From Tolypothrix sp. PCC 7712 (lineage in GTDB: Bacteria; Cyanobacteriota; Cyanobacteriia; Cyanobacteriales; Nostocaceae): a stretch of 64,000 bases of DNA. The notes under the pieces are model-generated. The model searched no databases. It worked only from the letters and a program-made list of their open reading frames with translations, and was not told where the DNA came from. The translations under genes and the position numbers were made by a program. The DNA is taken from positions 8,557,390-8,621,389 of the forward strand of contig NZ_CP063785.1 in the NCBI RefSeq assembly GCF_025860405.1, in the 5' to 3' direction. Shown piece after piece: positions 35,334-44,120 of the stretch (its first letter is position 1; each line of letters begins with the position of its first letter).

Positions 35334-36242
35334 ATGCCTGAACTGCCTGAAGTTGAAACAGTCCGCAGGGGTCTCAATCAGTTGACCCTGAATCAAGAAA
35401 TTACGGGTGGTGATGTGTTGCTAGATCGCACCATTGCCTACCCGTTTTCTGTTGGTGAATTTATTGATGGCATTAAAGGGAGTGCTATTACCAGTTGGTA
35501 TCGTCGTGGTAAATACCTCCTCGCCCAACTGACTCCCGATTTCCAAGCCAAAACACAAGGAGAACACCCAAATTCTCCCTTATCCACCTCATCTCCCTCA
35601 TCTCCCCCCTCCCCCGCTTGGCTAGGGGCGCATCTGCGAATGACTGGTCAATTACTATGGCTACATCGCGATGAACCATTACATAAGCACACGCGAGTCA
35701 GATTATTTTTCGGGGATCAACAGGAATTGCGCTTTGTAGATCAGCGTACTTTTGGTCAAATGTGGTGGGTTCCGCCAAATGTAGCGGTGGAAAGTATCAT
35801 CACTGGTTTAGCAAAATTAGCAGTAGATCCATTTTCACCAGAATTTACGGTGGAATATTTGGCGCAAAAACTCAAAAATCGCCGCCGTCCTATCAAAACT
35901 GCTTTATTAGATCAGTCAGTTGTAGCGGGCTTAGGTAACATCTATGCTGATGAAGCGCTTTTTAAGAGTGGGATTTTACCAGAAACTTTTTGTACCGATT
36001 TGCAACCAAAGCAAATAGATCTGTTGCGGACTGCGATTATTCAAGTATTAGAAGCCAGTATCGCGGCTGGTGGTACCACTTTTAGTAATTTCCTCAATGT
36101 CAAAGGTGTTAACGGTAATTATGGCGGTGTGGCCTTAGTATACAACCGCACCGGAGAACCTTGTCGAGTTTGTGGTAATGTGATACAGCGAATTAAGTTA
36201 GCAGGGCGATCTAGTCATTTTTGCCCCGAATGTCAGCATTAG
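35334..36242 (+). CDS. mutM: Formamidopyrimidine-DNA glycosylase
   Basis: Removes 8-oxoguanine and formamidopyrimidines from DNA and cuts the abasic site. The catalytic Pro-Glu (MPELPEVETVRR) and the Lys in the RRGKYLL loop are present. The C-terminal zinc finger (CRVCG and HFCPEC) is complete. The helix-two-turns-helix region (DQSVVAGLGNIYADEALF) is intact. At 302 residues it is about 25 longer than usual. The extra residues, about 73-95 (NSPLSTSSPSSPPSP), are encoded by a CTCATCTCC simple repeat at about 35551-35618, placed in frame between two N-domain strands. Confidence 0.97.
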   Translation: MPELPEVETVRRGLNQLTLNQEITGGDVLLDRTIAYPFSVGEFIDGIKGSAITSWYRRGKYLLAQLTPDFQAKTQGEHPNSPLSTSSPSSPPSPAWLGAHLRMTGQLLWLHRDEPLHKHTRVRLFFGDQQELRFVDQRTFGQMWWVPPNVAVESIITGLAKLAVDPFSPEFTVEYLAQKLKNRRRPIKTALLDQSVVAGLGNIYADEALFKSGILPETFCTDLQPKQIDLLRTAIIQVLEASIAAGGTTFSNFLNVKGVNGNYGGVALVYNRTGEPCRVCGNVIQRIKLAGRSSHFCPECQH

Positions 36243-36352
36243 TTTAGCTAACTCTCAGCATAGAAATATATAAATAGTAGGCTTGGATTTTTGAGTATTA
36301 CTGCAAGCTAAGATCCTGTATAAAACAATTAACAAAACATCGAGGGAATCTC

Positions 36353-36568
36353 ATGGCAGTTAAAAAAGGAGATATGGTTCGCGCTATCCGCGAAAAATTA
36401 GAAAATAGTTTAGAAGCACAAGCCAGTGATTCTCGCTTTCCTGCTTACTTGTTTGATAGCAAAGGCGAAATTGTAGATGTTAAAGGTGATTACGCCTTAG
36501 TGAAGTTTGGACTAGTTCCAACACCAAATATTTGGTTACGTTTGGATCAGTTGGAAGAATTTAAATAA
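36353..36568 (+). CDS. ndhO: NAD(P)H-quinone oxidoreductase subunit O
   Basis: A 71-residue small subunit of the cyanobacterial NDH-1 complex, on the cytoplasmic side of the thylakoid, involved in cyclic electron flow and respiration. MAVKKGDMVRAIREKLENSL, FPAYLFDSKGEIVDVKGDYA and PNIWLRLDQLEEFK match NdhO. A GAGGG stretch eight bases upstream of the ATG is a fair ribosome-binding site. Confidence 0.96.
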   Translation: MAVKKGDMVRAIREKLENSLEAQASDSRFPAYLFDSKGEIVDVKGDYALVKFGLVPTPNIWLRLDQLEEFK

Positions 36569-36800
36569 GGGCATTGGGCACAGGGCATTGGGCATTGGGA
36601 AGAATTTACCAATGCTCAATACCCTAAGCGATGGGGAGAACAACCTTGTCTACTTCAATGAATTTTTTTGCCACCTTCAATAAAACCTAAACTTCAGGGG
36701 TACGTTAAGTTTGTAGTAAAGGCTTTAGTCTTGGTTTTAAGCACTTAGATGCTTACTACTATTGATTGCTTATACAAAATTGCACTACCCACCCCGGCTT

Positions 36801-37808
36801 ATGTTTTATTCATCCGATCCGTCTATTGTTTGTAGTTTTCCTCGCGTCAGCATTATTGGCGCAGGTAGAGTTGGTAGTACCCTAGCCCAACGGATTGCTG
36901 AGAAAAATCTTGCAGATGTAGTTTTATTAGATATCGTCCCTGGAATGCCTCAAGGATTGGCATTGGATTTGATGGAGTCTAGGGGCATTGAATTACATAA
37001 TCGTCGGATTATTGGCACTAACGATTATATTGATACCGCAGGTTCAGAAATTGTGGTGATTACAGCCGGACTTCCCCGCAAACCAGGGATGACTAGGGAT
37101 GACTTACTGATCATCAATGCCAAGATTGTAGTAGAAGCTGCCAAGAATGCGATCGCTCACTCTCCTAATGCTATTTTTATTGTCGTTACCAATCCTTTGG
37201 ATGTGATGACTTATTTAGTTGGGCAAGCTACAGGTTTAACCCGCCCCAACCAGCAGGGATTTATCGCTAAACATCGTGTGATGGGCATGGCTGGCGTTTT
37301 AGACTCAGCCCGCTTTGAAACCTTCATTGCCCTAGAATTAGGAGTTTTACCAGCCGATGTCAAAGCAATGGTATTAGGTAGCCACGGTGATTTAATGGTT
37401 CCCTTACCCCGTTATGCCAATGTTAACGGCGTTCCCATTACAGAATTATTAGATACAGCCACCATAGAACGCTTAGTACAAAGAACCCGTAATGGCGGTG
37501 CAGAAATAGTGGAATTGATGCAAACAGGAGGCGCTTTTTTTGCTCCCGCTTCTGCTGTTAGCGTGATGGTGGAATCAATTTTGCTGAATCAATCGCGGTT
37601 GTTGCCCATAGCCGCATATCTTCAAGGTGAATATGGTTTAAACGACATTGTCATCGGCGTTCCCTGTCGCTTAGGTTGCGGCGGAATTGAAAGTGTATTG
37701 GAATTAAATCTCACCGATGAAGAGAAAGCTGCTTTACGTGTTTCTGCTCAATCTGTACGTTTAAATATTGACCGCGCACAGGAAATATTAGCTGCTGCAA
37801 AAATCTAA
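36801..37808 (+). CDS. mdh: Malate dehydrogenase
   Basis: An NAD-dependent dehydrogenase of the lactate/malate family, 335 residues from the ATG at 36801; the frame is open from a TTG at 36762. RVSIIGAGRVGSTLAQRIAE binds the nucleotide. The coenzyme-binding Asp (VVLLDIVPG), VVTNPLDVMTYL, VMGMAGVLDSARF and the catalytic His in LGSHGDLMVPLPR are all present. The Arg in GLPRKPGMTRDDLL favours malate over lactate. The enzyme interconverts malate and oxaloacetate in the incomplete TCA cycle. Confidence 0.95.
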   Translation: MFYSSDPSIVCSFPRVSIIGAGRVGSTLAQRIAEKNLADVVLLDIVPGMPQGLALDLMESRGIELHNRRIIGTNDYIDTAGSEIVVITAGLPRKPGMTRDDLLIINAKIVVEAAKNAIAHSPNAIFIVVTNPLDVMTYLVGQATGLTRPNQQGFIAKHRVMGMAGVLDSARFETFIALELGVLPADVKAMVLGSHGDLMVPLPRYANVNGVPITELLDTATIERLVQRTRNGGAEIVELMQTGGAFFAPASAVSVMVESILLNQSRLLPIAAYLQGEYGLNDIVIGVPCRLGCGGIESVLELNLTDEEKAALRVSAQSVRLNIDRAQEILAAAKI

Positions 37809-37945
37809 TTTAATTCGTAATTTGTAATTCGTAATTAATAAGACTTACGCAACGCTGATAATGTCATTGCGACTGAAACGCAGTGTAGGGAATCAATCCC
37901 AGCGTCAGGGGAGATTACTTCGCTATGCTCGTAATGACGGAGTTC

Positions 37946-38250
37946 TACCAATTTGAAAAAAGAATGCGACAGATTGTAGGGGCACGGGCAATGCCACCTG
38001 TGTCAACTTAACGTAAAACCAGCTTGGTTGCAAGGTTTCGCCCTCACCCCCAGCCCCTCTCCCACAGGGTGAGGGGAGCAAGAGATTTAGTTCCCCTTCT
38101 CCTGCGGGAGAAGGGGTTAGGGGATGAGGGCGCGAGGTATTTGTACAACGCCCGCCCTATATCGCTTTTAGCTTAAGTTGACACCAATGGGGCAATGCCC
38201 TGCCCTCTATGAATATATTGATGTGTCGCAAACATTATTTGATTTGGTAT
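37946..38250. mobile_element. Dispersed ~300 bp element, core orientation B
   Basis: The same outer arms as at 6421-6721 (CCAATTTGAAAAAAGAATGC at the left, CATTATTTGATTTGGTA at the right), in the same direction. The core at 38000-38184 is reverse-complemented relative to the first copy: GAGGGCGCGAGGTATTTG lies to the right here and CAAATACCTCGCGCCCTC to the left there. A separate short repeat lies just upstream at about 37836-37943, with GTCATTGCGA and TCGTAATGAC facing each other. Confidence 0.7.
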
Positions 38251-38401
38251 TACGTTATTTTTGCGTAGTCCTGATTAAGAAATCATTTGTATAGTAAATG
38301 GCAGTAACATTTAATGCTACTGCCGTGGTTGCTATTCCATCAAGTTATTCTTTTGTTCCAATACCGACACATCAAAAGCAACATCGCAACCTTAGTTGGC
38401 T
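38251..38401. other. Remainder of the gap after mdh
   Basis: No gene seen. AT-rich sequence without a clear terminator for the minus-strand repeat protein. Nothing else stands out. Confidence 0.3.
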
Positions 38402-38776
38402 TTAGCGGCGGTATTCTTCATCCGCAGGATCGCCATAGGGGTCTTCGCTAGCTGGACGGACATCGCCGAAAAAGTTCTGGTCTGCGGGGTCGCCATAGGG
38501 GTCTTGGCTAGCTGGGATGGCGTTCCCGTAAACATCAGCGGGGTCGCCGTAGGGGTCTTGACTGGCGGGGATGGCGTTGCCGTAAACATCAGAGGGGTCG
38601 CCGTAGGGGTCTTGGCTAGCGGGGATAGCGTTACCGTAAACATCCTGGTCAGCAGGATCGCCGTAGGGATCTTCGCTAGCTGGGCGGACATCGCGATCGC
38701 GGTAATCTTCTTCAGCTTGATTATTGTTATTCCCTAAGAACAAATCCCTCGCTTTGCGGAAAAAATCATCTACCAT
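38402..38776 (-). CDS. Repeat protein with DPYGDPAD motifs
   Basis: A 124-residue acidic, probably disordered protein. After an N-terminal MVDDFFRKARDLFLGNNNNQ it consists of three 18-residue repeats (VYGNAIPASQDPYGDPAD) between two shorter variants (VRPASEDPYGDPAD). The DNA repeat unit is 54 bp. An AGGAGA site eight bases before the ATG supports the start. I do not recognise a named family. It lies 93 bp downstream of a lipoprotein gene in the same direction and may be expressed with it. Confidence 0.75.
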   Translation of the reverse strand: MVDDFFRKARDLFLGNNNNQAEEDYRDRDVRPASEDPYGDPADQDVYGNAIPASQDPYGDPSDVYGNAIPASQDPYGDPADVYGNAIPASQDPYGDPADQNFFGDVRPASEDPYGDPADEEYRR

Positions 38777-38869
38777 GATCTATCTCCTGATTAATTTCGT
38801 GGTTTCCACGTGCGCGACAGGCGTTATCCTTCGGGAAATCGCTGTTAATTGCACACACGTTTCATTTAT

Positions 38870-39361
38870 CTAAAATGCTGGAGCTTCAGTTGCACTGATC
38901 CCAGTTAAATCTCTACCTGTAGAGCGCCCGTTATAGCCTTGATAGTCGCGGTATCTCTGCGCTTCAGATTCAGGGACTCGGATTCCTTCGGAGGGTGGAG
39001 TTACCCAGTGGGCGCGATGTTCAGCATCGCGGTAGTAAACACGCCCATTCTTGGAAAGATAATATTTACCCTGCGCTCCTTCTTGTGAAGCATTTTTATG
39101 CTGGTTGTAGAGGTAGTAAAGCGCTGCTGCTCCTGCCAAAATTGCGACTTTCTGTCCTGTACCTAGCCCTTTCTTAGCTTGGGTTTGGTTTGAGATGTTG
39201 CGATCGCTCACTGTTCTACCAGCCGTATCATCAACTGGTGGGGGAACTGAAGCGTTGCGAGAACCGCCACAGCTAGTCAGCACGGGTACTATTAGTAATG
39301 CTGACAGACAAACCGCCAGCAGACGCGAAACCCATTTACGCTCTTTGTAAGTTGTGTTCAT
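38870..39361 (-). CDS. Predicted lipoprotein
   Basis: A 163-residue protein with a lipoprotein signal peptide (LLAVCLSALLIVPVLTSCGG; lipobox LTSC). A second hydrophobic stretch lies near residue 75 (KVAILAGAAALYYLYN). A conserved-looking C-terminal part has KYYLSKNGRVYYRDAEHRAH and WVTPPSEGIRVPESEAQRY. The KYYLSKNGRVYYRD stretch looks like a small structured module. Function unknown. Confidence 0.75.
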   Translation of the reverse strand: MNTTYKERKWVSRLLAVCLSALLIVPVLTSCGGSRNASVPPPVDDTAGRTVSDRNISNQTQAKKGLGTGQKVAILAGAAALYYLYNQHKNASQEGAQGKYYLSKNGRVYYRDAEHRAHWVTPPSEGIRVPESEAQRYRDYQGYNGRSTGRDLTGISATEAPAF

Positions 39362-39730
39362 CGTTTTTTATGACCTGCATTTGCTCAAGCCGTGCTGTTG
39401 CAAAATACAGAATTAGAATTCCAAGTATTTTTTCGATTTCAGAAAAAATATTGGTAGCTCTTTCACAACAGCACAAGTAAAGCGTTTCACTGTTATAGTG
39501 ATGCAGATTTGCAAGTATTCCATCCCGCCTTTGAAATAAACTGCCTTCATCCTTAAGTAATATGTTGGCAATTAACTAAGTAGCTCTGAGTTGGGAGAAG
39601 CGATCGCTATCGCTATTCGTAGGTACTTTTTTTGATGGTATTCAGAAAAACCTCTCTAACGAAAATCCACTTACAGAGTCTATCATCCTTTTCAAACATT
39701 GCGGTGCTTACAATATAGTCTCTAAAATAA
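39362..39730. other. Divergent gap between the lipoprotein and the PLD-helicase gene
   Basis: No gene seen. It must contain promoters for both neighbours. There is no recognisable Shine-Dalgarno site before the helicase ATG at 39731 and no repeat or attachment-site-like sequence marking an island boundary. Confidence 0.4.
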
Positions 39731-42700
39731 ATGAGCGAACACACAGATAATTGGCCTAATTATGAGCGATTTCCCTATAACTACATTGACTCTCAGGTAG
39801 AAGTAGTTATAGATGCAGATTTAAATTACTCAAAAAATCCTTTAATTATTACTGGCTACGCTTCTCTAGACAAAATTATAGACTTTCTCGACAAAAATTA
39901 TGATAGATTCAGCAAAAATGCAGAGTCTTTTAACAGTATCCGTATTTTATTGGGTAATGAACCTTATCCTACAAACAAACAAGAGTTTAGCTCATCTAAG
40001 CAGTTCTCTGAAGAGATTGTGGAGTATTGGCTAGAACAGGGCATATCTATTCTTAAGTGTTATAAGGTTATTGCTGCTATCGAATTACTTAGAAGTGGTA
40101 AAGTTTATGCCAGGATTGCTAATAAAAAGCTCATTCACGCCAAGATTTACAAAGGTGATAATGCAATTACTATTGGTTCTAGCAATTTTAGTAATTTAGG
40201 TCTGAAATTTCAAATAGAAGGTAATGTAAGATTTAGAAAACAAAAAGAACCTGAAAGATTTGATGAAGCTTGCTTATTAGCAGAGAGAATTTGGGAACTA
40301 GGAAGGGACTACAAAGATGAACTGATTAAGCTACTTGAACAGCTACTTCACAAAGTTGACTGGAGGGAAGCACTAGCGAGAGCCTGTGTAGAATTGTTAG
40401 AAGGAGAATGGGCAAAAAAATATCAAACTACTAGCTATTTTAATGATGAGCTTCAACTGTGGCCATCTCAGGAAAAGGGAATTGCTCAGGCAATCTGGGT
40501 GATTGAAAATGTTGGCAGCGTACTCATAGCTGATGCCACAGGTTCGGGTAAGACTCATATGGGTTCTTACCTAATTAAATGTCTGATGAACCAAATTTGG
40601 AAGACTGGGCGAAAGCGCCGGGGCATACCAGTGTTGATTTGTCCTCCTGCTGTCAAAAATGCTTGGGAAAGTGAGTTTACTACTTGCAATCATAGTCTCA
40701 AAACAGTTTCTCATGGAAAACTAAGTAATCCAAATTCTGACGAAGATATTTCTAGCGAAGATATCGATATTCGTGCTATTCATCGTGCCCAAGTGTTAGC
40801 TGTTGATGAAGCACATAATTTTCTCAATAGAGGATCTAATAGAACTAAGGCAATATTTAGAAACATTGCCGACTATGTATTGCTATTTACCGCTACGCCT
40901 ATCAACAAAAGCTCACGGGATTTGCTGGGAATCATTGAATTGCTGGGGGCTGACAACTTTGATGATGGATTATTGGAATACCTTAAACCTATATGGAATA
41001 ATCGTGGCAAGTTAAATGAAAAGATGTCACCAAACCTTCGGGAGACACTAAGAGATGCGATTCAGCAATTTACTGTTAGACGCACCAAGACAATACTTAA
41101 TCGCATGATCGATGAAGAACCAGAACGCTATAAAGATCGTTTTGGCAAACAGTGCCGCTACCCTGAACATCTATCTAAAAGTTTCACTTGTGGTGAAACT
41201 GACAGCGATCGCGCTATAGCTCAACAGATTCGGGATGAGACTCAAAAATTACTGGGTTTGATGTATCTCACAAAAATCCCACAACTGCCAGAATATCTTC
41301 GCAACCAAGGTAGGACTGAAGAAAATTTTATAGAGTGGCAATTGAAGAGAGCCAAGTTACAGGCCGCTTATATGATTATGGTTTGTTTGCGTTCTTCAAG
41401 GGCTGCACTGCTTGAACACATCTATGGAACTGAGTACGCTAAAAAACTATTTAAGCTTTTAGGCCAGGTCAAAAAAGAAGACACGGGTAACTCTATCAAA
41501 AAGTTGCAGGACATAGCTGGAAAACTACCAAAAAACAACTTGGAAATCGAGCTACCAGATTGGCTAGGCGATTCCAGCAAACATAAACAAGCTTGTAATG
41601 AGGAAATAAATATTTACAAAAATATTGCTAATTTATGCGAAAACCAGATGTCTGATTCGCGGCAAGAAACAAAGGCTCGCCAAATTATCAGATTACTAGA
41701 TAATCATAAACTGGTGATAGCCTTTGATAGCAGTTTAATCAGTCTTCATGATATCAAGCATCACCTTGAAAAATATCAACGCGGCAAGGTCATTATCGCC
41801 ACTGGAAACGATAACAAAGAGCGTGAACGCATCAATCAGATGTTTCAACTTGGATCGCAGGAATCAGGGATAATTGCTCTGTGTTCAGATGCAATGTCCG
41901 AAGGCGTTAATTTACAGCAAGCTTCAGCAGTTATCCAACTAACTATGCCTAGTGTAATGCGCTTGGCAGAGCAAAGAATAGGTCGGATCGATCGCATGGA
42001 CAGTCCACATTCCACCATTGAGGTGTTATGGCCTAAAGATAGCAATGAGTTCGCCCTAAGGTCTTCTGAGAGCAAGTTTTTAGCTCGTCATAACTTGGTT
42101 TCTAATTTGTTGAGATCAAACCTACCATTGCCTGAAGACTTTTCTCCAGAAGAAGATACAAACTCATCAGATGATGTTGTGACATCGGAAGCTGATCTAG
42201 CTAATCTGAAAAATAAAATGCAAGATAGCGAAAGTCCGGAATGGAAAGATGTTTTTGACCCAGTGCGATCACTAATAGAGGGCGCTCGACCACTTGTTTC
42301 CAGAGAAAAATACAACGAAATTCGCACCAGTCAAGCAAGAACAAATTCATGTTTCAGTTTTGTTCAAGCAGAAACACATGAGGCTTGGGCTTTCTTTGCT
42401 ATTGCTGGAACTGAATGGGGCGCACCACGTTGGGTTTATCTTGATGATGAAAACAACAACCCGATAACTGATTTGGATAAAATTAGTAAAAAGCTCCGAG
42501 AAAAAAATCTGTTTTCTCGCGATGAATATTCTGATAGAGAAACAGCTATTATACACCTAGAAAAATTCTTAAAAGCAGTTATCCGACATGAAAAAATGTT
42601 GCTGCCTCAAAAAAAGCAAAGAGCAATTGATGAAATGGAATTCATAATTGAAAAATACAAAATTAAAGCTGTTAAGGAAAAAAATAATGACCGAGAAATA

Positions 42701-42979
42701 TTATGTAACAAAATTATTGACCTATTCAAAGAAGTAGAATTAGGGCAACAGCGTGTAGATTTAAGCCTTTTGGCTGAGTGGTGGATTGATCTAATTCGTC
42801 CTCACTGGTTTGAGCGTTTGAAGGAACACAGACGATCTAAACCTCTACGTCTCCAAGACATCCGCAATGATCTAATCCAAAATCCGATTTCTACAAAAGA
42901 TCTCAACGAAGTATTTAAACTTCCCAAAGTTAAACCACTTGATGAGCGCATTGTAGCAGCAATAATTGGTATGTGGTGA
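39731..42979 (+). CDS. Phospholipase-D-like nuclease fused to SNF2-type helicase (candidate defence protein)
   Basis: A 1082-residue protein. An N-terminal PLD-like domain carries one full HKD motif: His136, Lys138 and Asp143 in HAKIYKGDNAITIGSSN. A helicase superfamily 2 core follows with Walker A (DATGSGKT, 268-275), a DEAH box (359-362), FTATP (386-390), SEGVNLQQ (723-730) and QRIGRIDR (748-755). Spacing and motifs point to the SNF2/RapA-like branch. The last 250 residues are helical and unassigned. PLD nucleases paired with SNF2-like helicases are known in defence systems such as DISARM (DrmC, DrmD), usually as separate proteins with a methylase. Here both are one chain with no methylase or other defence gene adjacent. 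It could restrict phage or plasmid DNA, or act in repair. Domain calls are firm; the role is inference. Confidence 0.85.
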   Translation: MSEHTDNWPNYERFPYNYIDSQVEVVIDADLNYSKNPLIITGYASLDKIIDFLDKNYDRFSKNAESFNSIRILLGNEPYPTNKQEFSSSKQFSEEIVEYWLEQGISILKCYKVIAAIELLRSGKVYARIANKKLIHAKIYKGDNAITIGSSNFSNLGLKFQIEGNVRFRKQKEPERFDEACLLAERIWELGRDYKDELIKLLEQLLHKVDWREALARACVELLEGEWAKKYQTTSYFNDELQLWPSQEKGIAQAIWVIENVGSVLIADATGSGKTHMGSYLIKCLMNQIWKTGRKRRGIPVLICPPAVKNAWESEFTTCNHSLKTVSHGKLSNPNSDEDISSEDIDIRAIHRAQVLAVDEAHNFLNRGSNRTKAIFRNIADYVLLFTATPINKSSRDLLGIIELLGADNFDDGLLEYLKPIWNNRGKLNEKMSPNLRETLRDAIQQFTVRRTKTILNRMIDEEPERYKDRFGKQCRYPEHLSKSFTCGETDSDRAIAQQIRDETQKLLGLMYLTKIPQLPEYLRNQGRTEENFIEWQLKRAKLQAAYMIMVCLRSSRAALLEHIYGTEYAKKLFKLLGQVKKEDTGNSIKKLQDIAGKLPKNNLEIELPDWLGDSSKHKQACNEEINIYKNIANLCENQMSDSRQETKARQIIRLLDNHKLVIAFDSSLISLHDIKHHLEKYQRGKVIIATGNDNKERERINQMFQLGSQESGIIALCSDAMSEGVNLQQASAVIQLTMPSVMRLAEQRIGRIDRMDSPHSTIEVLWPKDSNEFALRSSESKFLARHNLVSNLLRSNLPLPEDFSPEEDTNSSDDVVTSEADLANLKNKMQDSESPEWKDVFDPVRSLIEGARPLVSREKYNEIRTSQARTNSCFSFVQAETHEAWAFFAIAGTEWGAPRWVYLDDENNNPITDLDKISKKLREKNLFSRDEYSDRETAIIHLEKFLKAVIRHEKMLLPQKKQRAIDEMEFIIEKYKIKAVKEKNNDREILCNKIIDLFKEVELGQQRVDLSLLAEWWIDLIRPHWFERLKEHRRSKPLRLQDIRNDLIQNPISTKDLNEVFKLPKVKPLDERIVAAIIGMW

Positions 42980-43174
42980 AACTACACTTTTAACAGGTTA
43001 TTTAGGACCAGTGAAAGGAGAAGATTGGAAACGCGATCGCTTTTACTACCTACGCGACTTACCCCTGTAGTTCTGTTTCCTTCGCGCTCTTTACGCCTAC
43101 CCAGGGGGTGCTGCTTTGCAGTACGCGGTTTGTTTCAATACTGTGTAGAAGTAGCCCGTCGTTAGACATCGCTT

Positions 43175-43537
43175 TTATCCCAGCGTCAATATCCCAAGCT
43201 GATAATTAACTACTAACGGTAAAATCTTTAGCCACTCAGAACCTAGCAAAACTTCTATAATTTCGTCTCCTGCATAAACAGAAATGTCATACTCTTGCCC
43301 ATCTAAGAGTACCTTACCTGAGTAAATATCAAATCTTGAGTATCCCTTAGCAGTTCGCAAACGTTCCTCACCACTGTAAACCCAATCTAGATCATTTACG
43401 TCTTGTTTATTAATAGCTAAAAAGCCTGTAAAGCCAGTATCTAACATAGCATCTACAGGCAAATTTAGCCTATCATTAGTAATCAAATCAAGTTCAAAAA
43501 ATAACTGCCCCTCACTACCAAAGATTCCCTGAATCAT
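43175..43537 (-). CDS. Retropepsin-like aspartic protease
   Basis: A 120-residue protein with the clan AA aspartic protease motif LDTGFTGFLAIN (Asp-Thr-Gly) after a beta-rich start. The second flap-like region and a closing hydrophobic strand (EVLLGSEWLKILPLVV) follow. This fits a single-domain retropepsin fold that would work as a homodimer. Its ATG overlaps the stop of the preceding gene (43534-43537), so the two are made together. Such pairs are seen in many cyanobacteria as far as I recall; the substrate is unknown. Confidence 0.75.
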   Translation of the reverse strand: MIQGIFGSEGQLFFELDLITNDRLNLPVDAMLDTGFTGFLAINKQDVNDLDWVYSGEERLRTAKGYSRFDIYSGKVLLDGQEYDISVYAGDEIIEVLLGSEWLKILPLVVNYQLGILTLG

Positions 43538-43851
43538 ATTCTGCCAGTAGTTCCCGTCTCATTCAGACAAAATACAAAATGTCTTTTATCTGGATACTTT
43601 TCTAATACTTTTTTGTGAGCTTGTATTCTATCTGCATCAATTAAGTAATCACCACTATCGGGTTCCACACCAACATACCAGCCATAGTGTTCTTTAATCA
43701 AATCAGGACGTACACGCTCAAAAATTACCCAACAACGTTGATCAAATGCTTCATCTTCAGCTTTGCGTATAGCAAGTTCTTCTGGCGATAAAGTCCGTTC
43801 TGGAAAAACTCGCCCTCTACGTGCTGGTTGTTTTGGCGTTAATTGAGTCAT
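43534..43851 (-). CDS. Small protein coupled to the retropepsin-like gene
   Basis: A 105-residue protein. The N-terminal half is charged (RGRVFPERTLSPEELAIRKA). The C-terminal half (HYGWYVGVEPDSGDYLIDAD and KYPDKRHFVFCLNETG) resembles the small DUF5678-like fold. The four-base overlap with the protease gene implies translational coupling and a joint function, perhaps as regulator or inhibitor. It may be an antitoxin-like partner; this is inference from arrangement only. Confidence 0.65.
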   Translation of the reverse strand: MTQLTPKQPARRGRVFPERTLSPEELAIRKAEDEAFDQRCWVIFERVRPDLIKEHYGWYVGVEPDSGDYLIDADRIQAHKKVLEKYPDKRHFVFCLNETGTTGRI

Positions 43852-43937
43852 AATACCAACTATTACTAATGCCTAATTTTAATTTTAGAGTAATAAAAAC
43901 CTGATTGTTTCTCAATAATACATAATCTGTAAACATA

Positions 43938-43965
43938 AAAATACCTCCATAATATGGAGGTATTT
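43938..43965 (-). terminator. Hairpin between opcA and the small-gene pair
   Basis: AAATACCTCCAT and ATGGAGGTATTT pair perfectly over 12 bp around a three-base loop. On the minus strand it is followed by TTTTATG. It can end the fbp-tal-zwf-opcA transcript about 155 bp after opcA. A further 20 bp palindrome, AGACGCGATTAATCGCGTCT, lies at 44072-44091, closer to opcA. Confidence 0.75.
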
Positions 43966-44120
43966 CTTTATTGAGGGTAACTCCCTTCAAGCTATTACCG
44001 CATGTGCAAATCAAGAAATCATGTCAATTACCTAAAAGCCTTGATATACAATTTTTTGACTTTTGGAGTACAGACGCGATTAATCGCGTCTCTGTGACTT
44101 TTGACTTCCGCACAACGGTG

